Shown: piece by piece, positions 10,758 through 22,025 of the stretch
Numbering within the stretch: the first letter of the stretch is position 1
Layout: each line of letters starts with the position of its first letter
Source: Dechloromonas agitata is5
Lineage (GTDB): Bacteria > Pseudomonadota > Gammaproteobacteria > Burkholderiales > Rhodocyclaceae
Reading direction: 5' to 3'
DNA: 64,000 bases
Assembly (NCBI RefSeq): GCF_000519045.1
Contig: NZ_KI912532.1
Location: 992,001 to 1,056,000, forward strand
Notes under the pieces: generated by a model
Database searches by the model: none
Seen by the model: only the letters and a program-made list of their open reading frames with translations
Told to the model about the DNA's origin: nothing
Made by a program: the position numbers and the translations under genes

Positions 10758-10774
10758 GTATCGGAAGGTTCCGA

Positions 10775-11200
10775 TCAGTGCGTATGCTTGCGCAGACGCT
10801 GAATTGCTTGCAGCTGGGCGATGGCTTGCGCCAGTTCGACCTCGGCAGCGGCGTAATCCATTTCGGCTTGCCGGTTAGCGAGAGCTTCCTCGGCGCGCTT
10901 CTTGGCTTCCAGTGCCTTGGCTTCGTCCAGATCATGGGCGCGAATCGCGGTATCAGCCAACACGGTGATCATGTCAGGCTGAACTTCGAGCATGCCACCG
11001 GACACATAGACCAGCTCGAACTCGGCTTGGTCGGGCACCTTCAAACGAATGGTGCCCGGCTTGATGCGAGTCAGCAGCGGGGTGTGCTTCGGCAGGATGC
11101 CCAGTTCCCCGGCTTCGCCGGGGAACACCGCGATCTCGACCAGGCCGGAGAAGATCGATTCTTCGGCGCTGACGACATCACAATGAACGGTCATAACCAT
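10775..11200 (-). CDS. atpC: ATP synthase epsilon subunit
   Basis: F1 epsilon subunit of the central stalk, 141 residues. It couples rotation to catalysis and inhibits reverse ATP hydrolysis. An N-terminal beta-sandwich ([40 protein letters not shown]) is followed by two C-terminal helices ([31 protein letters not shown]). ATG 11200 has AGGAG six bases upstream. It is last in the atp operon, followed by the 10730 terminator. Confidence 0.97.
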   Translation of the reverse strand: MVMTVHCDVVSAEESIFSGLVEIAVFPGEAGELGILPKHTPLLTRIKPGTIRLKVPDQAEFELVYVSGGMLEVQPDMITVLADTAIRAHDLDEAKALEAKKRAEEALANRQAEMDYAAAEVELAQAIAQLQAIQRLRKHTH

Positions 11201-11225
11201 TACGGGCTCCTATGCAGACTCTGCA

Positions 11226-12665
<1,440 letters not shown>

Positions 12666-13529
12666 TCAGACAGCGGCGGCGCCGCTCACGATTTCCGAAA
12701 GTTCCTTCGTAATCGCAGCCTGACGGGCCTTGTTATAGACCAGCTTGAGTTCGCCGATGACGTTCTTGGCGTTGTCGGAAGCGGACTTCATGGCGACCAT
12801 ACGAGCCGACTGCTCGGAAGCCATGTTTTCAGCCACTGCTTGGTAGATCAACGCTTCGACGTAGCGAATCAGCAGATCGTCGATAACGGCCTTGGCATCC
12901 GGTTCATAAACATAATCCCAGCCAGCCTGGTGAGACGATTTGACGGTCTCGTCGGCGAGCGGCAGGAGTTGTTCGAAAACCGGCTCCTGCTTCATCGTGT
13001 TGATGAAGCGGGTATAGCCAATATAAAGCGCGTCGATTTCGCCCTTCATGTAGGCGTCGAGTTGAACCTTGACCGGACCGATCAGCTTTTCCAGGTGCGG
13101 GGTGTCGCCGAGACCGACGACATGCGAAACGATCTTCGCACCTGAACGTTGCATGAAGCCGAAGCCCTTGTTGCCAATACAGGTCGCCTGGAGTTTCTTG
13201 CCTTGGCCTTCCAGTTCCTTCATCTTGCTGACGACAAGACGCAGGACGTTGGAGTTGAGGCCGCCGCACAGACCCTTGTCCGAGGTGACCAGTACCAGAC
13301 CAACCGACTTCGGCTCACGCTTGTCGAGGAACGGATGCTTGTACTCGGTCAGAGCGTTGGAGAGATTTGCTGCGACGCGCCGGATCTTTTCGCCATAGGG
13401 ACGGGCAGCCCGCATCCGGTCCTGCGCCTTGCGCATTTTGGATGCGGCCACCATCTCCATGGCCTTGGTGATCTTGCGCGTATTCTCTACGCTCTTGATC
13501 TTGTTGCGAATTTCCTTGCCGCTAGGCAT
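12666..13529 (-). CDS. atpG: ATP synthase F1 gamma subunit
   Basis: Rotor shaft of F1, 287 residues. N-terminal coiled-coil helix [36 protein letters not shown], the central GLCGGLN segment and the C-terminal helix [35 protein letters not shown] are all diagnostic. Intact, between atpA and atpD in the operon. Confidence 0.98.
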   Translation of the reverse strand: MPSGKEIRNKIKSVENTRKITKAMEMVAASKMRKAQDRMRAARPYGEKIRRVAANLSNALTEYKHPFLDKREPKSVGLVLVTSDKGLCGGLNSNVLRLVVSKMKELEGQGKKLQATCIGNKGFGFMQRSGAKIVSHVVGLGDTPHLEKLIGPVKVQLDAYMKGEIDALYIGYTRFINTMKQEPVFEQLLPLADETVKSSHQAGWDYVYEPDAKAVIDDLLIRYVEALIYQAVAENMASEQSARMVAMKSASDNAKNVIGELKLVYNKARQAAITKELSEIVSGAAAV

Positions 13530-13544
13530 GGCGTTCTCCTAAGA

Positions 13545-15083
13545 TCAGGCCCAGGTGTTCTTGAAAGCCTGGATGCCGGCGGCCAATGCCTTTTCGGTGT
13601 CAGCGCTCAGGTCGGCGGTCGATTCCATGGTGTTCATGACATCGGCGCAGTTGGCCTTGAGGTAGCTGATCATCGCCTTTTCGCATTCCAGCGCGCGCTT
13701 GACCTCGACGTCGTCGAAGTAGCCCTTGTCGGCTGCGTAAAGGGTGACGGCCATTTCGGAGATGCTCATCGGAGCGTACTGGGGCTGCTTCATCAGCTCG
13801 GTCACCAGACGGCCACGTTCCAGCTGCTTGCGGGTCGCTTCGTCGAGATCGGAAGCAAACTGGGCGAAGGCAGCAAGTTCGCGATACTGGGCCAGGGCCA
13901 GACGGACACCGCCACCGAGCTTCTTGATCAGCTTGGTCTGGGCGGCGCCACCCACGCGGGACACCGAGATACCGGCGTTGATCGCGGGGCGGATACCCGC
14001 GTTGAAGAGGTCGGTTTCCAGGAAGATCTGGCCGTCGGTGATGGAGATCACGTTGGTCGGAACGAAGGCGGAAACGTCACCGGCCTGAGTTTCGATAACC
14101 GGCAGAGCGGTCAGCGAGCCAGTCTTACCCTTGATTTCCCCGTTGGTCAGCTTCTCAACCCAGGCAGAGGAAACGCGAGCGGCGCGCTCCAGCAGGCGGG
14201 AGTGGAGATAGAACACGTCACCCGGATAGGCTTCGCGGCCCGGCGGACGGCGCAGCAGCAGGGAAACCTGACGATAGCCCCAAGCTTGCTTGGTCAAATC
14301 GTCGTAAATGATCAGGGCGTCTTCGCCACGGTCACGGAAGTACTCACCCATCGTGCAGCCGGCGTACGGAGCCAGGTACTGCAGCGCAGCGGATTCGGAA
14401 GCGGAAGCGGCGACGACGATGGTGTATTCCATCGCGCCATGCTCTTCGAGCTTGCGAACGACGTTGGCGATGGTGGAAGCCTTCTGGCCGACCGCAACGT
14501 AGATACAGAAGAGGTTCTTGCCCTTCTGGTTGATGATGGCGTCGACAGCGACGGCGGTCTTACCGGTCTGACGGTCACCAATGATCAGTTCGCGCTGGCC
14601 ACGACCGACCGGAACCATGGAGTCAACGCACTTCAGACCGGTCTGGACCGGCTGGGATACGGACTGGCGCCAAATAACGCCCGGGGCAACCTTTTCGATC
14701 TTGTCGGTCAGCTTGGCGTTGATCGGACCCTTGCCGTCGATCGGCTGGCCCAGGGAGTTGACGACGCGGCCGAGCAGTTCCGGGCCGACCGGCACTTCGA
14801 GAATGCGGCCGGTGGTCTTGACGGTGTCGCCTTCGGAGATGTGCTCGTATTCACCGAGAACCACAGCGCCGACGGAATCGCGTTCGAGGTTGAGCGCCAT
14901 GCCGAAGGTGTTGCCCGGGAATTCGAGCATTTCGCCTTGCATGACGTCCTGCAAGCCATGCACGCGGCAGATACCGTCGGTGACGGAAACCACGGTGCCC
15001 TGCGTGCGCACTTCCGACGCGCCCTGCAGGTTCTGGATCTTGCTCTTGATCAGTTCAGAAATTTCGGAAGGATTCAACTGCAT
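13545..15083 (-). CDS. atpA: ATP synthase F1 alpha subunit
   Basis: Regulatory nucleotide-binding subunit of F1, 512 residues, starting [16 protein letters not shown]. The P-loop GDRQTGKT lies at residues 169-176, followed by the ATP-synthase alpha/beta signature region ([14 protein letters not shown]). Normal length (about 513). It lies between atpH (10 bases) and atpG (15 bases). The 663-codon open frame on the opposite strand is an artefact of high-GC codon use. Confidence 0.98.
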   Translation of the reverse strand: MQLNPSEISELIKSKIQNLQGASEVRTQGTVVSVTDGICRVHGLQDVMQGEMLEFPGNTFGMALNLERDSVGAVVLGEYEHISEGDTVKTTGRILEVPVGPELLGRVVNSLGQPIDGKGPINAKLTDKIEKVAPGVIWRQSVSQPVQTGLKCVDSMVPVGRGQRELIIGDRQTGKTAVAVDAIINQKGKNLFCIYVAVGQKASTIANVVRKLEEHGAMEYTIVVAASASESAALQYLAPYAGCTMGEYFRDRGEDALIIYDDLTKQAWGYRQVSLLLRRPPGREAYPGDVFYLHSRLLERAARVSSAWVEKLTNGEIKGKTGSLTALPVIETQAGDVSAFVPTNVISITDGQIFLETDLFNAGIRPAINAGISVSRVGGAAQTKLIKKLGGGVRLALAQYRELAAFAQFASDLDEATRKQLERGRLVTELMKQPQYAPMSISEMAVTLYAADKGYFDDVEVKRALECEKAMISYLKANCADVMNTMESTADLSADTEKALAAGIQAFKNTWA

Positions 15084-15092
15084 GAAATTCTC

Positions 15093-15626
15093 CTAGTTGT
15101 TCAGTGCCACGGCCATGGCATCGAGTTTGCCGCGGACTGAAGCATCCAGCACCTGGTCACCGATGGCGATACGCACACCGCCGATCAGGCTCGGGTCGAC
15201 TTCGACGCGAGCGGTCAGGCGGGTACCGAAGTGGGTTTGCAGCTCATTGAGCAGGGCTGCTACTTGGGTATCGTCAATGGGAAATGCGGAATGCACCACC
15301 GCCTCCTTGACCCCTTCTTCCTGGCTCTTGGCCAGTTCGAAAAGCCGGGAAATCTCCGGCAGGAGTGCGAGACGCCGGTTTTCTGCGAGGGTACGAACGA
15401 AGTTGCCGAGTACGGCATCGTTGTCTTCGCACAGCGAGATAACGAGTGCGGCAACCTGCTCAGCGGAGAGCTGGGGATTGCCCATGACCGAAGCCATGTC
15501 CCCATTCTGGGCGATCAACGCCAGCTTTTGCAGGCGCTGCGACCAGATGCCCTGCGCCCCGGATTCCTGGGCCACACGATAGATGGCTTCGGCGTAGGGG
15601 CGAGCGATGGTGACGGATTCAGCCAT
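15093..15626 (-). CDS. atpH: ATP synthase delta subunit
   Basis: Peripheral-stalk subunit that joins F1 alpha to the b subunits, 177 residues. N-terminal MAESVTIARPYAEAIYRVA and C-terminal VEVDPSLIGGVRIAIGDQVLDASVRGKLDAM are family signatures. It starts 5 bases after the atpF stop. Confidence 0.97.
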   Translation of the reverse strand: MAESVTIARPYAEAIYRVAQESGAQGIWSQRLQKLALIAQNGDMASVMGNPQLSAEQVAALVISLCEDNDAVLGNFVRTLAENRRLALLPEISRLFELAKSQEEGVKEAVVHSAFPIDDTQVAALLNELQTHFGTRLTARVEVDPSLIGGVRIAIGDQVLDASVRGKLDAMAVALNN

Positions 15627-15631
15627 AAGCT

Positions 15632-16102
15632 TTACAGATCCTGTTTGATCGTAGCCAGAATGTCGGCATGTGCCTGGGCATTGATCTCGCGACGCAGAAT
15701 CTTTTCTGCACCGGAAACGACCAGAGTCGCCACTTGTTCGCGCAGTTGCTCCTTGGCGCGGACGGCTTCCTGTTCGATTTCAGCCTTGGCACCGGCAACG
15801 ATGCGGTCGGCTTCGGCCTTGGCGTTAACCTTGGCTTCTTCGATCAGTTGAGCAGCGCGCTTTTCAGCATTGCCGATCAGTTCGGCGGCCTTTTCCTTGC
15901 CTTCACGGAGAGCTTCCGTGGAGCGCTTGGTGGCCAGTTCGAGATCCTGCTTGCCACGCTCGGCAGCAGCCAGACCATCCGCGATCTTCTTCGCACGCTC
16001 GTCGAGCGCCTTCACAATGGGCGGCCACACGAATTGCATCGTGAACCACGCCAGAATGAAGAACACAACCAGCTGTGCGAACAGCGTTGCGTTCAGATTC
16101 AC
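15632..16102 (-). CDS. atpF: ATP synthase F0 subunit b
   Basis: Peripheral stalk, 156 residues. One N-terminal membrane helix ([26 protein letters not shown]) is followed by a long charged helix that dimerises ([26 protein letters not shown]). Standard length. The gap of 41 bases to atpE leaves room for a translational signal, which fits the high c-subunit demand. Confidence 0.97.
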   Translation of the reverse strand: MNLNATLFAQLVVFFILAWFTMQFVWPPIVKALDERAKKIADGLAAAERGKQDLELATKRSTEALREGKEKAAELIGNAEKRAAQLIEEAKVNAKAEADRIVAGAKAEIEQEAVRAKEQLREQVATLVVSGAEKILRREINAQAHADILATIKQDL

Positions 16103-16143
16103 GGTCTATTCCTCTTCTAAAAGGTTGATGGGAAGAGGATCGA

Positions 16144-16404
<261 letters not shown>

Positions 16405-16459
16405 CTAAGGTTAAAGTAGGTAAAACAAAAAGAAACTACAAAAAGAAACCGGGTACTGC

Positions 16460-17326
16460 TTAGTGTGCTTCGTGGGCCTGGCCGATATATACCAGCGTCA
16501 GCATCATGAAGATGAAAGCTTGCAGGGCAACGATCAGGATGTGGAAGATCGCCCAGATCGAGCCGGCAATGACGTGGCCGGCAAACAGGAAGACGCCGGT
16601 GGCGGTGCCGGCCCAGGCGGCGCCCATCAGCGCGATCAGCATGAACACCAATTCACCAGCGTACATATTGCCGAACAGTCGCATGCCGTGGGAAACGGTC
16701 TTGGCTAGGAATTCGATCATCTGCATGGCGAAGTTGATCGGATAAAGCAGCGGATGGCTACCGAACGGGGCGGTGAACAGTTCATGCATCCAGCCGCCGA
16801 AGCCCTTGATCTTGACGTTGTAGTAAAGACAGACGAGCAGAACGCCAACGGACATGCCGAGGGTGCCATTCAGGTCGGCGGTGGGCACGACGCGCAGGTA
16901 GGCATGGTGGTCGCCGGTGACGGCTTGCCAGAGATTCGGCAGAACGTCGAGCGGCAGGAAATCCATCGAGTTCATCAGGAAGATCCAGATGAAGACGGTC
17001 AGGGCCAGCGGGCCGACGGCCTTGCGGGATTCGGCGCTATGCACGATGCCCTTGGCTTGTTCATTGACCATTTCGAGAACGATTTCAACGGCAGCCTGCA
17101 TGCGGCCCGGCACGCCGGAAGTGACGCTCTTGGCGACGCGCCACATGACGAACAGACCGAGAACGCCCATGAGGATCGAGAAGAACAGGGTGTCGACGTT
17201 CAGGACGCTGAAGTCGATGATGTCCTTCTGGGCATGGCCGGTGGTGTTGAAATGGGTGAGGTGGTGAACGATATATTCGCCGGCGGTCGGCGCGTTCGCT
17301 GCTGCTTCGTGGCCTGCTGTAGACAT
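16460..17326 (-). CDS. atpB: ATP synthase F0 subunit a
   Basis: Stator of the proton channel, 288 residues, with several membrane helices. The essential arginine is R216 in KTVSHGMRLFGNMYAGELVF. ATG 17326 is chosen, with the Shine-Dalgarno GGAAG inside the end of atpI and two bases between the atpI stop and this start. An in-frame TTG six codons upstream would overlap atpI and lacks its own site. Confidence 0.96.
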   Translation of the reverse strand: MSTAGHEAAANAPTAGEYIVHHLTHFNTTGHAQKDIIDFSVLNVDTLFFSILMGVLGLFVMWRVAKSVTSGVPGRMQAAVEIVLEMVNEQAKGIVHSAESRKAVGPLALTVFIWIFLMNSMDFLPLDVLPNLWQAVTGDHHAYLRVVPTADLNGTLGMSVGVLLVCLYYNVKIKGFGGWMHELFTAPFGSHPLLYPINFAMQMIEFLAKTVSHGMRLFGNMYAGELVFMLIALMGAAWAGTATGVFLFAGHVIAGSIWAIFHILIVALQAFIFMMLTLVYIGQAHEAH

Positions 17327-17328
17327 GG

Positions 17329-17670
17329 TCAGGATTTCTTCCAAAACGCTAAAAAACCAGCATGTAACACAACCGCAAGCCCAATCAGCAAGCTGGGCCA
17401 GTGCATCTCGGGGTACCCCTTGATGGCGATTGCCAAAATTCCTATCGTGGCCGCGATCTTGAGGAACTCGCCGATGAAGAAGTTCGCCGCGTACGATGCG
17501 CCTGGGCGACTATTTACCATCGACAAACGGATGGCAAAGAAAAGGTTGGGAAGTATGGCGGCCATTGCCGCGAACCCAACCGAAACGAGCCCCCGCGTTC
17601 CTATGACTGCACCTGCCCCGAGCGCTGTTATCACAGCTGCACCAAATTGCAGAAGAATTGCCTTGTACAT
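17329..17670 (-). CDS. atpI: ATP synthase protein I (c-ring assembly helper)
   Basis: About 113 residues with four hydrophobic segments (ILLQFGAAVITALGAGAVIG, LVSVGFAAMAAILPNLFFAIRL, FLKIAATIGILAIAIKG, LLIGLAVVLHAGFLAFW). AtpI is the first gene of many atp operons and helps c-ring assembly. ATG 17670 is favoured, because the GTG at 17706 would sit about at the transcription start of the promoter just upstream. AAGG lies six bases before ATG 17670. Confidence 0.88.
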   Translation of the reverse strand: MYKAILLQFGAAVITALGAGAVIGTRGLVSVGFAAMAAILPNLFFAIRLSMVNSRPGASYAANFFIGEFLKIAATIGILAIAIKGYPEMHWPSLLIGLAVVLHAGFLAFWKKS

Positions 17671-17714
17671 TTGGTGCCTTGCGCTCGTTGACCGGCTTTG
17701 CCACACAGACTTAA

Positions 17715-17744
17715 ATTATAGAAGACTAATCGGCGCTACGTCAA
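17715..17744 (-). promoter_or_regulatory. Sigma-70-type promoter of the atp operon
   Basis: On the minus strand, TTGACG (17744-17739) and TATAAT (17720-17715) are separated by 18 bases. It is placed about 45 bases upstream of the atpI ATG, in the gap after parB. The match to consensus is strong. The predicted start is near 17708. Confidence 0.75.
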
Positions 17745-17789
17745 TGAATACTAGGGGTTTTCCCGTAGATGTCCAAAGCGGTCAACGAC

Positions 17790-18641
17790 TTAGCGCAGTT
17801 TCCCGAGAATTCCCTCCAATTGGTCGAGGCCGGAGAATTCGATGGTGATCTTGCCGGCCCCCTTCCGGTTGCTGCGGATGGCGACGGCAGCGCCGAGCGT
17901 GTCGGAAAGCTCTTCCTGAAGACGCAGCAAATCGCGGTCGACCGGTTTTTCGGTCGTTTTGGCGGGTGGGTTGAGGATTTGCTGGACGAGTTGCTCGGCT
18001 TCGCGCACCGAGAGTCCCTTCTGCACGATGCGCTGGGCGACGGCGATTTGCTGGGTGGCCGCCAGCGGCAGCAGAGCGCGGGCATGGCCCATGTCGAGCT
18101 TGCCGGACATCAGCAAGGTCTGTACCGGTGTCGACAGTTGCAGCAGGCGCAGCAGGTTGGAGGCGGCCGGCCGTGAGCGGCCGACGGCGTCGGCTGCCTG
18201 CTGGTGGGTCAGGCCGAATTCGTCGATCAGCCGTTGCAGCCCCTGGGCTTCTTCCAGCGGATTGAGGTTTTCGCGCTGGATGTTCTCGATCAGCGCCATG
18301 GCCAGCGCCTGCTCATCCGGAATGTCGCGGACGAGAACCGGTACTTCGGCCAGGTTGGCCTGTTGGGCGGCCCGCCAACGGCGTTCGCCGGCGACGATCT
18401 CGTAGCGTTCGGCGCCAGGTGTCTTGTCGATGGCGCGCACCAGGATGGGTTGCATGATGCCCTGGGCCTTGATCGAAGCCGTCAGTTCGGCCAGTGACTC
18501 CGGGTCCATCTGGGTGCGCGGCTGGTATTTGCCAGGTTTCAGGCGTTCGATGGGCAGGTTGCGCTGCTCGTCGTTCCGCTTCTCGTCGCCACTGGCGAGC
18601 AGGGCGTCAAGGCCGCGGCCGAGTCCTTTCATCTTGATCAT
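17790..18641 (-). CDS. parB: Chromosome partitioning protein ParB
   Basis: 283-residue CTP-dependent DNA clamp that binds parS near the origin and works with ParA in chromosome segregation. It starts [15 protein letters not shown]. The ParB N domain contains the CTPase motif region EIVAGERRWRAAQ, the HTH is LTHQQAADAVGRSRPAASNLLRLL, and a C-terminal dimerisation domain follows. ATG 18641 overlaps the parA stop by four bases (ATGA), with AAGGA upstream. The longer open frame reaching 18959 is only read-through in the parA region. I did not find a convincing parS 16-mer in the window. Confidence 0.95.
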   Translation of the reverse strand: MIKMKGLGRGLDALLASGDEKRNDEQRNLPIERLKPGKYQPRTQMDPESLAELTASIKAQGIMQPILVRAIDKTPGAERYEIVAGERRWRAAQQANLAEVPVLVRDIPDEQALAMALIENIQRENLNPLEEAQGLQRLIDEFGLTHQQAADAVGRSRPAASNLLRLLQLSTPVQTLLMSGKLDMGHARALLPLAATQQIAVAQRIVQKGLSVREAEQLVQQILNPPAKTTEKPVDRDLLRLQEELSDTLGAAVAIRSNRKGAGKITIEFSGLDQLEGILGKLR

Positions 18642-19399
18642 GCTGGAGTCCTTTCGAGGATTTCCCTGGCTAGCGCCGTGTAGGCCTGGGCGCCCTTCGA
18701 GTTCCTGTCGAAGGCAATGACCGGTTTGCCGTAGGACGGCGCCTCGGCCAGGCGGACGTTGCGCGGCACGATGGTCTGGTAGACCTTGCTGCCGAAGTGG
18801 GTTTCCAGTTCGTTCGATACCTGCTGGGTCAGCGTGCTCTGGCCGTTGTACATGGTGCGCAGCAGGCCTTCGATTTCCAGCCGGGAGTTCAGGCCATGGC
18901 GTACCTTGCGCAGAGTTTCGACGAGGTCGGAGAGGCCTTCCAGCGCGTAATACTCGCACTGCATCGGGATCAGCACCGAATCGGCGGCAACCAGGGCATT
19001 GACCGTCAGCATGTTGAGGGCGGGCGGGCAGTCGATCAGTACGAAATCGTAGTCGCTCTGGTTCTGTTGCAGGGCCTGCTTGAGGCGGAATTCGCGCCGC
19101 TCCAGTTCGATCAGCTCGACCTCGGCGCCGGCCAGTTCGCGGTTGGCGGGCAGGATGTCGAAAGCGAAGTCGGTCTTGATGCAGACCTCGACCAGGCTGG
19201 CGGCGCCGATCAGCAACTGATACACCGTCGGCAGGGCTTCTTTCTTGGTGATGCCGGCGCCGGTCGTGGCATTGCCCTGTGGATCCATGTCGATGAGCAG
19301 GACGCGCTTGCCCTCGGCGCCGAGCGAGGCGGCGAGGTTGACGGCGGTGGTGGTCTTGCCGACGCCACCCTTCTGGTTGGTGATGGCGAGTACTTTCAT
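18638..19399 (-). CDS. parA: Chromosome partitioning ATPase ParA (Soj)
   Basis: 253-residue deviant Walker ATPase. KGGVGKTTT lies at residues 10-18, followed by the Walker A' aspartate region ([13 protein letters not shown]) and [19 protein letters not shown]. It forms nucleoid-bound gradients that move ParB-parS. It overlaps both rsmG and parB by four bases, so rsmG-parA-parB is translationally coupled. Chromosomal type: short, with no N-terminal HTH as in plasmid ParA. Confidence 0.96.
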   Translation of the reverse strand: MKVLAITNQKGGVGKTTTAVNLAASLGAEGKRVLLIDMDPQGNATTGAGITKKEALPTVYQLLIGAASLVEVCIKTDFAFDILPANRELAGAEVELIELERREFRLKQALQQNQSDYDFVLIDCPPALNMLTVNALVAADSVLIPMQCEYYALEGLSDLVETLRKVRHGLNSRLEIEGLLRTMYNGQSTLTQQVSNELETHFGSKVYQTIVPRNVRLAEAPSYGKPVIAFDRNSKGAQAYTALAREILERTPA

Positions 19400-20013
19400 G
19401 AGCCCGCTTTCAGGATGATGAGGTGGCGTTCGGCGTCGAGGCCGGGAACGTGCAGCGGAATGATCTGGTCGACGACGATATCGGCCGGCAGGGTAGCGAT
19501 TTCGTCATCCGGACGGATGCCTTTCATGGCTAGCCAGCGGCCGCCGGGGGCCAGCAGATGGCGGGTCAGGCTGGTGAACAGGCCGATTTCGGCAAAGGCG
19601 CGCGAACTGATCTGGGCATATTGACCAGCCAGTTGTTCGACGCGGGCGTGATGCACCGTGACATTCTTCAGCCCGAGCTGGATGGCTGCTTGTTGCAGGA
19701 AGGTGGCCTTCTTCTGCACGGTATCGACCATGCTGACCGAGAGTTCGGGGCGGGCGATGGCCAGCGGGATGCCGGGCAGGCCACCGCCGGAGCCGACGTC
19801 GAGCAGGGGGCCATTGCCAACATGCGGCAGGATGGCCAGCGAGTCGAGCAAGTGGTGCGAGATCGCCTGTTCCGGGTCGCGCAGGGCGGTCAGGTTGTAA
19901 GTCTTGTTCCACTTGAGCAGCAGGTCGCGGAAGGCGAGCAACTTCTCGTTCTGCTCGGTGGTGAGTTCGATGCCGAGCCGGGTCAGGCCTGCGGCGAGGC
20001 GGGTCGCGCTCAT
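19396..20013 (-). CDS. rsmG: 16S rRNA (guanine527-N7)-methyltransferase
   Basis: 205-residue SAM methyltransferase (GidB) that makes m7G527 in 16S rRNA. The motif I region [20 protein letters not shown] is diagnostic, followed by [22 protein letters not shown]. It is coupled by four-base overlaps to mnmG upstream and parA downstream. Loss of this enzyme elsewhere gives low-level streptomycin resistance; the gene here is intact. Confidence 0.96.
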   Translation of the reverse strand: MSATRLAAGLTRLGIELTTEQNEKLLAFRDLLLKWNKTYNLTALRDPEQAISHHLLDSLAILPHVGNGPLLDVGSGGGLPGIPLAIARPELSVSMVDTVQKKATFLQQAAIQLGLKNVTVHHARVEQLAGQYAQISSRAFAEIGLFTSLTRHLLAPGGRWLAMKGIRPDDEIATLPADIVVDQIIPLHVPGLDAERHLIILKAGS

Positions 20014-21896
20014 GCGGCTTCCGACAGCTTGTGCCGCTTGAGGTGGATGAGCAGCAGCGAAATGGCGGCCGGCGTGATGCCCTGGATGCGCGAGGCCTGG
20101 CCGATGGTCTGCGGTTTGTGCAGGTTGAGCTTCTGCTTGACCTCGTTGGACAGGCCGGGGACCGTGGCGTAATCGAGATCGGCCGGGAGCACGGTGTTTT
20201 CGTAGCTGGCCGACTTGGCGACCTCCTCGGCCTGGCGGTCGATGTAGCCCTGGTACTTGGCTGAAATCTCGAGTTGCTCGACGACCAGCGGGTCGGTCTG
20301 GGCCTCGCCGGCGCCGGGCAGGGTCAGCAGGCTGGTGTAGCTGACTTCGGGGCGGCGCAGCAGTTCGAACAGGTTGTATTCGTGGTCGATGGCCTTGCCG
20401 AGGACACGTATGCAGTCTTCGGCCGGGGTGATCTTCGGATTGACCCAGGTGGTCTTCAGGCGTTCCTGCTCGGCGGCGATGGCGTCGCGTTTGCGGCAGA
20501 AGGCCTCCCAGCGGGCGTCGTCGACCAGGCCGAGTTCGCGCCCCTGCTCGGTCAGGCGCAGGTCAGCATTGTCCTCGCGCAGGCTCAGGCGGTATTCGGC
20601 GCGGCTGGTGAACATCCGGTAGGGATCGGAAACGCCGCGCGTGATGAGGTCGTCGACCAGCACGCCGAGATAGGCCTCGTTGCGCTTCGGGCACCAGCCC
20701 GGCTCGCCTCTGATATAGCGCACGGCGTTGATGCCGGCCAACAGGCCTTGGGCGGCAGCTTCTTCGTAGCCGGTCGTGCCGTTGATCTGGCCGGCGAAAA
20801 AGAGGCCGTGGATGGCCTTGGTTTCCAGCGTGTCCTTCAGGCCGCGCGGGTCGTAGAAGTCGTATTCGATGGCGTAGCCGGGGCGCAGGATGTGCACGTT
20901 TTCCATGCCGCGGATCGAGCGCACCAGCGCCAGCTGGATGTCGAAGGGCAGGCTAGTGGACACGCCGTTCGGGTAGATCTCGTGGGTGGTCAGGCCTTCC
21001 GGTTCAAGGAAGACGTTGTGGCGGTCCTTGTCGGCGAAGCGGTGGATCTTGTCCTCGATCGACGGGCAGTAGCGCGGTCCGACGCCTTCGATGACGCCGG
21101 TGTACATCGGCGAACGGTCCAGGCCACTGCGGATGATGTCGTGCGTGCGTTCGTTGGTCTCGGTGATCCAGCACGGCAGCTGTCTCGGGTGCTGGCCGGC
21201 GTTGCCGAGAAAGGAGAAGACCGGCAGCGGATCGTCCGAGTGCTGCTCCTCCATGACCGAGAAGTCGATGGTCTTGCCGTCCAGGCGCGGCGGCGTGCCG
21301 GTCTTCAGGCGACCTTGTGGCAGGTTCAGTTCCTTCAGGCGGGCGGCGAGCGAGACCGAGGGCGGATCGCCCATGCGTCCGCCGGTATAGTTCTCGAGGC
21401 CGACGTGGATCTTGCCGTTGAGGAAGGTACCGGCGGTCAGTACGACCGCGTCGGCCAGGAAACGGATGCCGAGCTGGGTGATCGCGCCGCCGACCTTGTC
21501 GCCGTCGACGATCAGGTCGTCACAGGCCTGGGCAAAGATGGTCAGGTTGGGCTGGTTTTCCAGCCGGGAGCGGATCGCCTGCTTGTACAGCACCCGGTCG
21601 GCCTGGGCGCGGGTGGCGCGTACGGCCGGGCCTTTTGAGGCATTGAGGATGCGGAACTGGATGCCGGATTCGTCGGTCGCCGCCGCCATCGCCCCGCCCA
21701 GCGCATCGACCTCGCGGACCAGGTGGCCCTTGCCGATGCCGCCGATCGACGGGTTGCAGCTCATCGCCCCGAGCGTATCGAGGTTGTGGGTCAGCAGCAG
21801 CGTGTTCGCACCCGCCCGCGCCGCGGCAAGCGCGGCCTCGGTGCCGGCGTGACCGCCGCCGACGACGATGACATCGAAACGGGTGGGATAGAGCAT
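20010..21896 (-). CDS. mnmG: tRNA uridine-5-carboxymethylaminomethyl enzyme MnmG
   Basis: 628-residue FAD enzyme (GidA) that works with MnmE to modify the wobble uridine of tRNAs. The N-terminal FAD loop [44 protein letters not shown] and the tail [18 protein letters not shown] are family hallmarks. It is the first gene of the mnmG-rsmG-parA-parB unit, which is characteristically placed near oriC. The next ~130 bases upstream hold the divergent start of the response-regulator gene. Confidence 0.97.
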   Translation of the reverse strand: MLYPTRFDVIVVGGGHAGTEAALAAARAGANTLLLTHNLDTLGAMSCNPSIGGIGKGHLVREVDALGGAMAAATDESGIQFRILNASKGPAVRATRAQADRVLYKQAIRSRLENQPNLTIFAQACDDLIVDGDKVGGAITQLGIRFLADAVVLTAGTFLNGKIHVGLENYTGGRMGDPPSVSLAARLKELNLPQGRLKTGTPPRLDGKTIDFSVMEEQHSDDPLPVFSFLGNAGQHPRQLPCWITETNERTHDIIRSGLDRSPMYTGVIEGVGPRYCPSIEDKIHRFADKDRHNVFLEPEGLTTHEIYPNGVSTSLPFDIQLALVRSIRGMENVHILRPGYAIEYDFYDPRGLKDTLETKAIHGLFFAGQINGTTGYEEAAAQGLLAGINAVRYIRGEPGWCPKRNEAYLGVLVDDLITRGVSDPYRMFTSRAEYRLSLREDNADLRLTEQGRELGLVDDARWEAFCRKRDAIAAEQERLKTTWVNPKITPAEDCIRVLGKAIDHEYNLFELLRRPEVSYTSLLTLPGAGEAQTDPLVVEQLEISAKYQGYIDRQAEEVAKSASYENTVLPADLDYATVPGLSNEVKQKLNLHKPQTIGQASRIQGITPAAISLLLIHLKRHKLSEAA

Positions 21897-22025
21897 CGGA
21901 ATGGGCTTGCTGCAGTGCGGTATCGGGCTGCCGATTTTACTTCAGGTCGCTGAAAACTCGAAGGTTTCTGCCCTGACTCTGCCGCTTTCTTGCCGGCCCG
22001 GACGAAGTGCAGTAAGTTTCCGACG

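Noticed and set aside
13149..15140. 663-codon open frame antisense to atpA/atpG
   Set aside because: It covers two highly conserved ATP synthase genes and is explained by their codon bias.
18642..18959. N-terminal extension of ParB in the longest frame
   Set aside because: It lies within parA in another frame; the true ParB start is the ATG overlapping the parA stop.
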